A stretch of DNA of 64,000 nt, taken from contig OZ024834.1 in assembly GCA_964016985.1 (NCBI GenBank), forward strand, positions 86,299,723 through 86,363,722. The letters run 5' to 3'. This DNA comes from Anodontia alba. Taxonomy: Eukaryota; Mollusca; Bivalvia; Lucinida; Lucinidae. A program made the translations under genes and the position numbers. This document shows positions 10,701 to 20,595 of the stretch, in pieces. Every line of letters starts with the position of its first letter. The first letter of the stretch is position 1. Under the pieces are notes generated by a model that saw only the letters and a list, made by a program, of their open reading frames with translations, made no database searches and had not been told where the DNA came from.

Positions 10701-13700
10701 GCTGGTCGCATCTACCTATGATATATAAAAAGAGTCATTGAGGATGGGTGCACATGTGCGCAGGTGGATTTGAGTAACTGCTGGGCGCACCAGTTTTATT
10801 GTAGGTTTTGTCGTGTGCAGGCTCATTAAAGACTTAAAATAGTAGTGTTAACTGCCTTTAATGAAATCGTTGGATCTCGGATAATTGGCAATTAAAGATA
10901 GACCAATTAGCAACAGAATAAAACATACTTGAATGCGTGATTAAGCAGGTGTACACATCCAACTGTATTACCTGACACTTGCTTTTCACACTTCAATCAT
11001 ATTGCAAATTACCTTTACATATCAAAAACACCGATATGCTGTCGCCTTACGCTTCACTTGATTACATAATTTTTATAAGCGGATCAAATTTCGCTGCGAT
11101 AAGATAATAGAACCGCCTGTGTGGACAAATCTGATTCACCTATTTCAATAATGAGCCGGTCCAATAACTGGCCCTCGAGGTATTTTATGAATACACGCTT
11201 GGATTATCTGTGGGAAAAGGTCAGTTTGTTTACACAATTTAGCGACTTGGCGAAAATTTTCGAACCGATTTTTTTCAAAATATCGTTAAAAACTGGACCG
11301 ATTTTTGATCATCCTCTGTTAGTCAAAATCGGTTCAGAAATACGATAATCGGTCCAGAACCGAAAAACCGACATTTTCTCGAGCCCTGGACCACATCCAT
11401 GCTTATCCATGGTAAAGGATCATGTGGTCACGGGTTGAAAGCATGCCAGAGATAGAACTCTGCTTGCCATGGCTGTATGGGGCTTTATCTGTGTATATTC
11501 TCTTGATACTTGGTGAGACTATTCTGATGGGTACTATGTACCCAGCATTTTGCCGGCCTCGGTGGCTCAGTTGGATGCGCCGTCCGACTGGAGACCAGGA
11601 GGTCGCGGGTTCAACCCCCGCCGAGGTCGGCAACATTCTTTCGTGGAAATTGATCATGAAATATTTTCTACGGTCATTCTCTCCCTTCCGCTGATTCAAG
11701 AAGGGCAGTTGTTAGTTTCTGGCGAAAGAATGTGCACAATACTGGTTAACCGCTTAGAGGACTAAGCCTGCCCAGTAAACGTGTGGTTAGGTAAACTGAC
11801 CGCGCTCGACATGACCCCATTGGGTTGACTGGGCCGTAAAACCTCAACACAAACAAATATGTTTTCAAGGAGACATGAAAAAGTGCATTTTGGTTGAAAA
11901 AGACATCATACCCAACTCAACACTACATATATTTATATGAATACATTTGTAAATGTTATTTTTGCAGCGTTATGTTGATGGTGGATTAAGTGACAATATA
12001 CCAGCGATCAATGAAGAGACCATTTCTGTCTCCCCATTTGCTGGAGAGAGTGACATCTGTCCAAAAGATGATTCTGCGAATCCCTTCCATGTATACCTCG
12101 CAAACACAAGCCTGCAGTTTTCGATGGGAAATCTGTACAGAATGTCTCGGGCGTTGTTTCCACCTCACCCAGAAATTCTTAGTGATATGTGCCAACAGGG
12201 TTTTGATGATTGTTTGAAATATCTGCAAAATAATAGTAAGTTGAACTTCTAGCACTCTCAAAATGAGCAGACAACAGATGGTAGTAACTTCCTGCTGTTA
12301 TTTTTGAAACAAATTCTTGAAATTATGTGACCTCGAGATTATATTTCACACTGAACCTCCAAAATAGCCGTGGAGACAGTTATGCTGTAAAGAGTATTAA
12401 TTAAAAAAAAAAATGTGTTGTATAAATTTACACGCACATTGCAGCGTAATTGCCAATTTACCTATTTAGTTCTTCATGTTCTGCTATTAAAGGTAGTCTT
12501 TGTATAATTCCATAAAAATAGTTTTAGATATTTGACTCCCATCCTTGAGAATTTTTTAACATTGCATTCCTTCTTGTTTTGAGACAAGTCTAAACTAGAC
12601 TAAACTAGATTTAGTATAATAGACTTACAACCAGTTTTATGATATAATAGATGTAGGTGCCTTATTTAAAAGCCTTGCATACAAATTTCTCAACTACAGT
12701 CAAAACATCTATTGTTTTGGCTTAAACATCTTTGGGTCGAAACATGAAATACAGTTATCTCGAAGTCCAGGGTACTCTCTCAGTGCTTGCATTAAGGGAA
12801 GTCTGGGAGTCAGAGAATTCCAAAAATTGCTCAGGGACTTCCAAAAATCAATGCCAGGAAGTCTGGTACTCCCAACTTTTAAAGATATTTAGTCATTTAT
12901 AACAAAAATTTAGAATGAATTTATGTGTTATTTAGTTTAAGAATGGCAGTTTTACTCTATAAATGTGAGATTAAGAATATTGAGGTTGAATTTCTGAAAG
13001 TGAGTGAAAATATTTGATCGCCAGGACTTAGGATATTGGAGCTAGGAAGTCCTGGGGCTTCCTGATTTTGACAGTTAGTGCAAGCACTGCTCTCTGAAAT
13101 ACTTGGAGATATCTTTACCTTGACATCAGATTTGCAGAATTGAGGAAAAAATATGTCAGACAACCACATTCCACAAATGAATATGTAATCTGACTCCTGA
13201 AGATACTTTGAAAATATTGTGGAAAAGAGGAGAAATTGCTCCTTAGGAGCAATTTCTAGGAGAAATTGCTCCTTAGGAGCAATTTCTCCTCTTTTCCACA
13301 ATATTTTGTTTCCTTTTGTTAGATTTCCATGTTAAAACAGGGACCAGATTTTCATTACGGGATAAGCAAAGTCGGTGTAAAGAGAGTCCACTGTATATTT
13401 ACCTGATACCTTTTATCGAAAGCTATATATACCTACATTAATCCACTGCATTTATTTTCTAGACTTGATATCATGTGTACGTCACCTAAGTGTACGGTCC
13501 GTGGTGATACCTTTGACGGACACGGACGAAGACTTGTTGGTTGAAGATGACTCTGCAGAAACTGTCCATCAGGATGATTGTTACGACTGTAAAAAGAAAG
13601 TACAGGTGGCGCTCCTTGATACACTTCCAAGTCCCGTCGGTTCAGGTGAGTTTATAAATAGAGATAATTGTATGGCAATTTTCATATTATCAGCCGGAGG

Positions 13701-15207
13701 GCTGATATGGGTGTCTCGGGTTGATATGGGGTATGATATGAAAATTGCCATATCATAATTTATTTATCAAACATTTTTCTTTCTGACAAGTTTGCCTTTT
13801 TGATATCGTATGCGGAGTCAAAGGCAAGACCGCCGAGTGCTTTGAATGTGGTGATTTGAGTCTTTTGCATGTGCAGAAAAAAACGCATCACCCATGTGAC
13901 CTGGTGATATTGGTTTTTTGCCTGGGCAAAAAAGCCGTATTACCCACGTGACCCATTATCACACCTTTTGCTCCCGAAGAGTGGTATGTGCTTGAAAGCC
14001 ATGTTAGTATCACATATGCAAAATGATTATATTTTCTAGTAAATGTACAAATGTATGATAATTCTTAATATTACATATCTGCAGCTATTTTTAGTAATAT
14101 CTGAGGGAAATGAAATTTATAATTCCTTGGAGGAAATGTTTTCCTCCTAGAGCAAAGAAATACAAATGTGGTTTCTTTAGAACGCTATCAAACTGCATGA
14201 CGAGTGTGTAGATGACATTTTTTTGCAAAACTTTTTAACATCATTTGAAATTTTCAGAAGATTATAGAACAGAATCTGAAGAAAGAAAAAATCATATGAT
14301 ATGTAATGCGCTTGTTTGTTTGTCTGATTTACAAATCTCTCATGAAATATTTAAACTCAGGGTGCATTAAATTCTATTTAACTGTACCGATGAACTCATG
14401 AAAGATAACTGAAACTGTAGCAGTATTTTGTCTTTGGAGGGTGGCCGGGAAGGGGGGTGTGTGGGGGAGGGTCTTGTTAAAAGAGTTTGGTAGCGCTCTA
14501 ATATTAGTTTCTCATTAAAAGCGTTTGACAATTATTTGAATTTTTTTGTCTTCAGTATTTTAGGAAAGTTTTTATTAGGCTAATTGTATGGTTTCCTTTT
14601 CAGTGATGCTAATTTCATTATCAGTATCAACTTCTGTATGTTTTGTATTTTCAGCCTTGAAGGAAGCCTGTGATTCAGTGAATAAAGGAATGAATGCCTA
14701 CATACGCAGATACCGGCCATTACGACTCCTCTCCTATCTAGCTGCACCATGGTTTTTGCCAGTGGATATTGCTTTCAGTTATGCTGTCAGGTGTGTTTAC
14801 TTCTTAAACCAATGTATTCGTCAGGCTCAACATGACCATGATAGTGTAAACTCCAACCCAACCAATATTTCTTTGGCCAAGTCATACCAAACACTTGAAA
14901 TTGTACTAATTTAACTGGGTGGAATATTGTGTCGTAATTCTTGGGCTGGTGGGTACTTGAACCAGTCAGGGCTCTAAGTGCATGCTTTGAGGTCTCTGTC
15001 ACCTCTAGACACCATTGTCTTGTACATGAAAGATTCTTTTAAAGCAATTCAAAAAATACTTAAATCTTAATCTGTTTCACTTGGAATGACCAGTCATGTG
15101 ATATCTACTGTCTACAAGCAATGAATAGTTTCCAGTATCCTTACTTTGAACAAATAAATAGGTCTCAAAAACAGTTTCCAATTGCTGACGTCTTCAGTAT
15201 TTTCATT

Positions 15208-15238
<31 letters not shown>

Positions 15239-18200
15239 CTGTCCATTTTAGCTTTAATATCTGGCTGGCAAAGGTCAGTGTGTGTGTTTTCATAGCTCAA
15301 GAGGGGTGTTTTTCCTCTTTACCCACGAAAACATGTTGTGGATACTTGTTCAAAGCACCTCACCGAGGTGCTTTGAACGAGTACCCACGACATGTTTTCA
15401 TTTGTGGTGCTTTGTAATATATGTTTACTTGTGTTTCAGGTTTCTAGAATACTTACCACATCTTCCACATGACACCAGATTGATTTATAGAGAAACTGCT
15501 GATCTGCTGAGATATCTAGTCACAAATATACACCACCATCGTCGTCACTACACGGCCAGGTAACTCCCTCTGCATTTGTTTTTTTGTGAAGTTTTATTTA
15601 TTGCGCAAAATTTTAATACTTATGGGCCCAGTTGTTAAAAGCGGCGTTAGCTTAACGAGCTCGTTAAGGGTCATTTCGTTAACTGTTTTAGCGCATTCAA
15701 TATACAATATTCTGATATTTTTTGCTGAAAAAATGCAAAAGCTACTCACATTTTTTTTCAGCAAAAAATTTCAGCATATTTGTGTATCACTCGATGTAAA
15801 TTTTAACGAATCGTTAACTAACGACGTCGTTAGCTTTGAACAGCTGGGTCCTGCCTGTTAATGTTTAATTCTAGTATCAAATTTTTAATGCCTTAGTTGA
15901 AACGTTTGGGCGGCACTCCCCACTTCAGATCATAAGGTCTTGGGTGAGAATTCAACTCATGACTACGGTGCTTCATTGCAGAGAGCCTTTCATTATCCAT
16001 CTATCATCGGGATATGACTTAAATATTGTTGAAAGGGTCGTAAAACACCAGATCATCATCATAATACTTTAGTTATTATAAGAAACCAGTTAAAAATATC
16101 TTTAAATGTCATCAGAATGACATTTAACTCTTATGATCCTTTAATTATGAATTTTGAAGAAAGAAAAAGAATTGCTTTAACTCTCTTTTTTTGATTATCA
16201 ATATCTGTATAACATTTGGAATTAAGTGCTGTGCATTCTGAATAAATGTGTTAGCACACAACATTATGATTTTTAAACCTTCAGAATTGGCGATGTGTGA
16301 GACATGTAAGATCCTTTTTTCCTGGGGGAAAAAAGCAAAATATAATGAATTTATCATGTATTGAATTTGCCAAGATGGTTAAGATGCTTTCATATTTTCT
16401 AAAACAAATGGAAATTCAAAATAATATTGTCTGGGATTGATTTGAATGTAATGTCTGGCTAGGGTTTTTCACTGTGGTTTTACCTACCTGTATTACCTAG
16501 TAATACCTACATGTAGTATGGAGCAAATTTACAATCTACCCACCCCTAAACCTGGACTCATCTAACCTTGATAAAACCCTAAACCTAACTCTGATTTTAC
16601 ATTTAAACCTTACCCCATACCTTTTCCTCTTAATCTAACCTTTATTATTTATTCCTAAGTATTTGGACAAACAGCCTGAGCAAATAGTGTAGACCCTAAT
16701 CATGCATCATGTCACTGAGGTCTGCACATGTTTGCCACTTTTCCTGCAGTTTAACATACATCAGTGGGTAAATTTATTCAAATTTTAGGACCAGTATGGT
16801 TAGTGGTTAAGGCATAGCTCTTGATAAGATGCTTTTTTTCAATCCAAAAGTATGGATATTTTTCTTATTTCTCCACAAAAACACATGTGTGTACTCATTA
16901 GAAGCGCATCGGTGAGGCACTTCTAATGAGTACCCACAACCCATGTTTTCATGGAGAAATAAGAAAAATATTTACCAGATACCCACTCTTATCTACATGT
17001 AAACCTATGTTAAGATGTCCAGATATTTAGGTTTGTTATAGTAATTATACCGTACTAGCGTTATACAGACAACCCTCTTTATAGCAACACTCGATACAGC
17101 GACAAAATTCCTTATAATGACCATTTGACTGTCACAAAACCTTCGCTTAATGGGTCACAGATATTCACACTTTATGCAAGAATATTGTACTTAATACTTT
17201 AAAGAAACGTATGTTTTGGATATTTATTAGAATTGCCTCACTGAGTCAGTTCTAACAAATATTCAAAACATATGTTCTGTGAGGAAATAAGTACAAAACA
17301 AGACCTTTCTAACATATCAGTCTGCTCTTTAAGTATTCTGTACAACAGCAAATTCATTTTAATGGCAATATCTTTGGGAACAAATGCTGTCATTGTAACG
17401 AGGGTTCACTGGTTAAAATATTTAAGGAAAATTTATATTCTCTCAGGGGAGATAACTCTGGCAAATTTTTTTTTTTGCTCCCTTCTGAATAGGGATCTAC
17501 TTGTCTTGAGAGCAAATCCTTTCCTTTTAAGGTAGAGTTTTTATCAGAATGTGATTGGTGTGCTGGAAAGCAAACAGGAAGTCACAAAAGTTGTCTCCCA
17601 TGTCAAAATAAAGCAGAAAATGTTCAAAGTGAACATCTTGAGGTGAAAATCTTACCTTAGAAATGTTTGTGGAATTGGGTTGCATAATCCTAGAATTAAC
17701 ATGCTTTCTCCATTAACAGGTTCAGATGTCAACTGGCTATTCAGGAAGTCAATTATAACCAGATTGATACGGACATTTACCCTGCCTACCGTCATGGAAC
17801 CCAGCACCATATTCACACCCAATCTGTACATTCCAGTCATAAAAACCTCAATTTTGAATTTGCTGTTGACTTTGATTCAGAATTCAGAACTGCAGGCAGT
17901 TCCAGAAATAACAAGAATAAAAATGAAACACCAATGGATATTGATGAACTTCCAAGTGAAATAAGGCCGAGGAGTGGTAGTGCCCATGGCAGGTTGCGGA
18001 AATATGATTTCCATCTGAAGGAGGCCATTGCTCAAGAGTTAAAAGAAAATGATGAGTTATTTGACACGTTCGAAAATTGCTTACACGTGACTAACCAGAT
18101 GGAATCCATAATGGCATACTATTACCAAGATGAAGGGAATAGAGATTGTTTTAAGTTTGAAGAAATTTACAGTCTCAGGGAAGTTGATTTGAGCATACCT

Positions 18201-18389
18201 CTTGACAATCTGAGCAAAGCCGAGGACAGTTCAAACTTATTGGAGCTGCCATTGTCGCCCCGTTCTCGGAGCTTGTCACTGAGCCAGATGACAAATAAAA
18301 AACATCATTTCGAGAGTGATATTGAGCATTTTGTTGAAGACAGATCTAATATTATTATAAAAGAGAAGGAGACTCCACATTATGAATAA
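7511..18389 (+). CDS. PNPLA2: ATGL/brummer-like patatin phospholipase (triacylglycerol lipase), partial gene of seven visible exons
   Basis: Joining the seven exons gives about 558 residues ending in TAA at 18,387-18,389. Family knowledge: ATGL (PNPLA2, fly brummer) hydrolyses triacylglycerol to diacylglycerol on lipid droplets with a Ser-Asp dyad. Seen here: LGPLHPSF, GRLFISFTRVSD, the YVDGGLSDN block carrying the catalytic Asp (codon 11,977-11,979), then SPFAGESDICPKD, NTSLQFS and LYRMSRALFPP, all in ATGL order. The exon with the glycine-rich oxyanion loop and GxSxG serine was not found between 1 and 7,510, so it must lie upstream; the first visible exon enters in phase 1. Introns of 650-2,170 bp hold many MITEs. 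PNPLA3 or another paralogue cannot be excluded, but the domain assignment is firm. Confidence 0.93.
7759..7997. repeat. F2 MITE just after ATGL exon a
   Basis: It begins TTGACCCTTAAACTGCC, 16 bases after the exon a donor, and ends GGGTTAA. The inner GTGGACCCAGATCAGACTG hairpin is intact. Confidence 0.8.
8450..8675. repeat. F4 MITE, decayed, abutting F1
   Basis: Central arms TTTGCACATGTCAAAACTT and its inverse; terminal GTCGTCTGCTGAAAGTTTTA. Its right end shares one TTAA with the next F1 element. Confidence 0.65.
8676..8888. repeat. F1 MITE, complete
   Basis: TTAA ends are perfect; the inner stem GATCCAGATCAGTTGGCTTC with its inverse is almost perfect. Confidence 0.85.
8929..9056 (+). repeat. 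Short tandem repeat, about 48-bp unit, three copies
   Basis: Units contain CACTGGTACAAAGGTTCATG and ATGTATTTGCAATTA; the third copy is more diverged. Confidence 0.75.
9070..9240. repeat. F3 MITE preceded by G-rich run
   Basis: The hairpin lies at 9,150-9,230 with GTGTCTCGGTGAGGCAC at the centre. G runs at 9,078-9,120 precede it. Confidence 0.65.
9459..9666. repeat. F1 MITE, 68 bp before ATGL exon b
   Basis: TTAACCCTTGTCCTGCTGAA left; the right end is GCAGGACAAAGGTTAA with one base changed. Confidence 0.8.
9734..9799 (+). CDS. PNPLA2: ATGL-like exon b
   Basis: This is a 66-bp phase 0/0 exon between TTTTCAG and GTAAGT. It encodes 22 residues including PLYSGLVPPSYRGV, matching the ATGL segment just before the catalytic Asp loop. 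Confidence 0.93.
10258..11388. mobile_element. Non-autonomous hAT-type transposon
   Basis: Terminal inverted repeats are CAGGGCTCGAGAAA and TTTCTCGAGCCCTG, flanked by a perfect 8-bp duplication GACCACAT (10,250-10,257 and 11,389-11,396). Eight-base duplications with CAG-starting ends are the hAT signature. Subterminal AATCGGTCCAG and GAACCGATTTT motifs repeat near both ends. Open frames inside have no transposase similarity that I can see. Confidence 0.9.
10641..10827. repeat. F7 MITE nested in the hAT element
   Basis: Left end ATGAGCCAGCGCATAACAAA and right end TTTTGTCGTGTGCAGGCTCAT are inverse. The inner core ACTGATCAGACTCTTCGCTG is kept on one side only. Confidence 0.7.
11552..11857 (+). 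repeat. S1 SINE in ATGL intron
   Basis: Nearly identical to the 799-1,104 copy through head, body and tail; it ends 111 bases before exon c. No clear flanking duplication. Confidence 0.8.
11968..12235 (+). CDS. PNPLA2: ATGL-like exon c with catalytic Asp
   Basis: The acceptor is TTTTTGCAG and the donor GTAAGT. The exon opens RYVDGGLSDN; the Asp of the DGG motif is the second member of the patatin catalytic dyad. SPFAGESDICPKD and LYRMSRALFPP follow. It ends with one base (phase 1) after LQNN. Confidence 0.95.
12740..13410. repeat. F6 MITE split by a younger insertion
   Basis: The centre is GAGGAGAAATTGCTCC repeated with its inverse at 13,225-13,300. The outer halves (TCTCGAAGTCCAGGG; GGGACCAGATTTTCATTA) match the copy at 53,345-53,700, which lacks the insertion. 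Confidence 0.75.
12781..13089. mobile_element. 309-bp TIR element with 6-bp duplication
   Basis: Ends CAGTGCTTGCATTAA and TTAGTGCAAGCACTG are inverse (one mismatch). CTCTCT flanks both sides (12,775-12,780 and 13,090-13,095), and the uninterrupted F6 copy shows a single version. CAGTG ends are hAT-like, but 6 bp is short for hAT. Confidence 0.85.
13463..13645 (+). CDS. PNPLA2: ATGL-like exon d
   Basis: Bounded by TTTTCTAG and GTGAGT, phase 1 to phase 1, 60 full codons. It is low in similarity and acidic (TDTDEDLLVEDDSAE), as expected of the linker after the patatin core. It continues SVRSVVIPL and ends SPVGS. Reading frame, length and phase fit exons c and e. Confidence 0.85.
14655..14790 (+). 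CDS. PNPLA2: ATGL-like exon e
   Basis: The acceptor is TATTTTCAG and the donor GTGTGT. It encodes ALKEACDSVNKG, then YLAAPWFLPVDIAFSYAVR, which corresponds to the hydrophobic region of ATGL associated with lipid-droplet binding. It leaves in phase 2. Confidence 0.9.
15209..15239 (+). repeat. Poly-T tract
   Basis: An almost uninterrupted run of about 31 T within the intron between exons e and f. Confidence 0.9.
15288..15405. repeat. F3 MITE variant 35 bp before ATGL exon f
   Basis: Perfect stem CAAAGCACCTCACCGAGGTG with its inverse; a compensated variant of the usual TAGAAGCGCCTC stem. Confidence 0.8.
15440..15559 (+). CDS. PNPLA2: ATGL-like exon f
   Basis: The exon lies between TGTGTTTCAG and GTAACT, entering and leaving in phase 2. 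It encodes FLEYLPHLPHDTRLIYRE and a His-rich end (IHHHRRHYTAR). The position matches the WLPDVPEDIRW-type segment of vertebrate ATGL. Confidence 0.9.
15623..15851. repeat. F5 MITE
   Basis: GGGCCCAGTTGTTAAAAGC left; right end AACAGCTGGGTC. Inner AAAAGCTACTCACATTTTTT is followed by its partner arm. Confidence 0.75.
16818..17005. repeat. F3 MITE, complete
   Basis: CATAGCTCTTGATAAGATG left and ACTCTTATCTACATGT right; stem centred on GCGCATCGGTGAGGCAC. Confidence 0.75.
17062..17290. repeat. F10-like fragment and F3 hairpin
   Basis: ACCCTCTTTATAGCAACAC at 17,071 is an F10-type end; an F3 hairpin with TATTTATTAGAATTGCCTC follows at 17,218-17,285. Confidence 0.55.
17450..17625. repeat. F12 MITE
   Basis: GGGGAGATAACTCTGGCAAA left and AAAAGTTGTCTCCCATGT right; the middle carries the AAATCCTTTCCTTTTAAGG motif that is amplified at 31-32.8 kb. 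Confidence 0.65.
17720..18389 (+). CDS. PNPLA2: ATGL-like terminal exon g
   Basis: The acceptor is CATTAACAG and the frame is open for 222 codons to TAA. It starts FRCQLAIQEVNYNQ and is low-complexity in the middle (NNKNKNETP). It then has a conserved-looking helix with NQMESIMAYYYQD and a Ser-rich patch (LPLSPRSRSLSLSQ) that could be phosphorylated. An AATAAA overlaps the stop codon and is unlikely to be the functional poly(A) signal. Confidence 0.88.
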
Positions 18390-18446
18390 AATCAAAAGCT
18401 TTTTTTTTTTTTTCCAATCCTCTTTAGTGCTATTGCATAGCTTCAG

Positions 18447-18966
18447 TTAAAGGGGAACTCAATATAAGTTGTAAGTATATCTTCGAGTAAAGTGCTTAAC
18501 AAGCCATTTATTGTGATGCAAGAGTTTTCAAAATCGGCCTAGAAATAAGGAAGTTATGGTGGTTTTGAATATATTTAAAATGGCTATCATGGATGCCGCC
18601 ATATTTTAGGCTTTGTGATGTCACACAGCCCAAATTAAATATGCAAAACCACATTGTAAAGAGTTTTTAAGAATAATTTTGCTACATTTTTTTATAACCT
18701 TTTAATTCTAGCAACAAGCAATCATTTCCCCCAAAATAAACAAACTTTGTGAGAATAACTACCTTTATGAAAAGAATTTTAATTTTTTATGAAACCTCAT
18801 TAAATATTCAAAATGGCGGCGCTCATTCCACCAGTGTTTAAATATTCAATTATCTATAACTTACATAATTTTTCACCGATTTTGATCAAATTTGTGTCAA
18901 AATTCATTGTTTGTAAAGTTCTTTATTTTTAGGCACAATACATTTTAAGGTTGTGTTCCCCTTTAA
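18447..18966. mobile_element. 520-bp TTAA-flanked TIR element
   Basis: TTAAAGGGGAACTCAA and TTGTGTTCCCCTTTAA are inverse ends including TTAA. The inner sequence contains CAAAATGGCGGCGCTCATTC and TGATGTCACACAGCCC, motifs that look like YY1 and CRE sites. It begins 58 bases after the ATGL stop, so it is probably in the 3' UTR. Confidence 0.75.
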
Positions 18967-18999
18967 GGCATTCATTTTTTCAACCAAAAATCCCGTTTT

Positions 19000-19150
19000 T
19001 TTTCTCATTTCTCAGCAAAAACATGTTGTAGCTACTCATTAGAAGTGTATCGCTGAGGCCCTGAAATGAGTACCTCCAACATATGTTTTTGTGACACTTT
19101 TATGGAGAAATAAAAAAAGTATCCGGATGCCTGCTTTTTTCTTGAACTAA
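19000..19150. repeat. F3 MITE, decayed
   Basis: Left ACATGTTGTAGCTACTCATT and right TGAGTACCTCCAACATATG; the stem has several mismatches. Confidence 0.6.
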
Positions 19151-19200
19151 GGCTATTGAGATAGAGATATTACGGTAATTGTCCTAAAATGTCAGACACT

Positions 19201-19390
19201 TTAACCCATTTATGCTGAATGTACTCTTCTACCTTTACTCTTTGGACAGGTTCATTTCCTATAGAAGGGGTGTCTGGTTAGTTTTTATTATTATCATGCA
19301 AACAGTGTAGACCCTGATCAGACGCCGCGTTCTGTGGCGTCTGATCTGGGTCTGTACTGTTTGCTTATGTCCCTTTTATTTTGTAATTAT
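19201..19390. repeat. F11 MITE, right end lost
   Basis: TTAACCCATTTATGCTGAA left; hairpin GCAAACAGTGTAGACCCTGA with its inverse at 19,298-19,365. Confidence 0.75.
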
Positions 19391-19408
19391 ATGTACAATG
19401 CAAATTCA

Positions 19409-19573
19409 TAGCTCTAGATAAGGTGTTCTTTTTATCCAAGAAGTATTTTTCTGCACAAAATCATACTTTGTGAGCTTTCGTTAGAAGCTTTGGGTGATGC
19501 ATTTCTAATGAGTTCTCAGTTTTTATGCAGAAATTAGAAAAATATTTATCAGTATTACTTATCTAGAGCTATG
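19409..19573. repeat. F3 MITE, complete
   Basis: CATAGCTCTAGATAAGGTG and CTTATCTAGAGCTATG are inverse ends. Confidence 0.75.
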
Positions 19574-19837
19574 AAAAATTTTCAGTAATAAATATGTACA
19601 ATGCAATTAATGTGTCTGTCTGTGTGAAGCAATTACTTAAAGTATATGTAACTCGGGTGCTTTCATTTATTTCAGGGTTACTTGTCTAGTTCTTCCATCA
19701 TTCCTATTTATTTTTCATCTTGTATATACTCATCAGAACGCCAAAAGTGCCTACGTGTGCTCGAATTTGCTGTTTAAAATTCTTTTATTAAGACCACCTT
19801 TGGGACTTGCTTAAAGTGGTCTTGATAGTAGGTTGGT

Positions 19838-20288
19838 CCTAACCCTTGTCCTACTGAATAAATTAAGATGTGACACCCATTTCTAATTGAGTCCTCCGTG
19901 AAATCACCTGACCAGTAAATGACACCAAAATCTGACCAACCAAAATGGCTTACCAGATAACGGTTAATGTTATTGCTTAGACAAACAATATTACCTATGT
20001 ACTTTTTCATTGATAAATACAGGTACGAATGCAGTTTTCATTGACAAATACAGGTATCACGATATTGTTTGTCTAAGGATTTATGCATGGGTGTGGTTAT
20101 AGCCTTCTGATGGAGGAGTCAATTTTCAGTCAGTCAGATTACTTGATCTATGTTGTTGATATAAATTCACATACTTAATGGCAAACAGTGTAGATCCGGA
20201 TCAGTTGGCTTCTTCAGAAGCCAACTGATCTGGATCTACACTGTTTACTAAGAGAAGATGTGTCCGGGTTCAGCAGGACAAGGGTTAA
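19838..20288. repeat. F1 MITE interrupted by a 232-bp element
   Basis: The left end CTAACCCTTGTCCTACTGAA has lost TTAA; the right ends CAGGACAAGGGTTAA. The body is split after TTTCTAATT. Confidence 0.8.
19889..20120. mobile_element. 232-bp element inserted in F1
   Basis: Short imperfect inverted ends GAGTCCTCC and GGAGGAGTC; AATT is duplicated at 19,885-19,888 and 20,121-20,124 and is single in other F1 copies. Inner GACAAACAATATTAC and ATATTGTTTGTCTAAG are inverse. Confidence 0.8.
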
Positions 20289-20385
20289 TATATATTATAG
20301 AATAGTATAGAAATAGACTAAAATCTACGGAGTGGTCTTCATTTTGAATGATCTTAATAATAGAATTTTACTGTATTTTATATCT

Positions 20386-20595
20386 CATAGCTCCAGATAA
20401 GGCACTTTTTCGAGCCAAAAAGTATTGATATTTTTCTTATTTCTCGACAAAAATATATGTTGTGGGTACTCATTAGAAGCGCCTCGATGAGGCGCTTCTA
20501 ATGAGTACCCACAATATATATTTCCATGGAGAAATAAGAAAAAAAAAATTTTTTTTCTTTATATCCCCTGATTCCCCTCTCATCTGGAGCTATGG
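20386..20595. repeat. F3 MITE, complete
   Basis: One of the best copies: CATAGCTCCAGATAAGG and CATCTGGAGCTATG at the ends, and an almost perfect stem of about 55 bp. Confidence 0.85.

Noticed and set aside
11403..11765. ORFs with VAQLDAPSDWRPGGRGFNPR-type sequence
   Set aside because: Translation of the S1 SINE head; the same peptide appears at every S1 copy.
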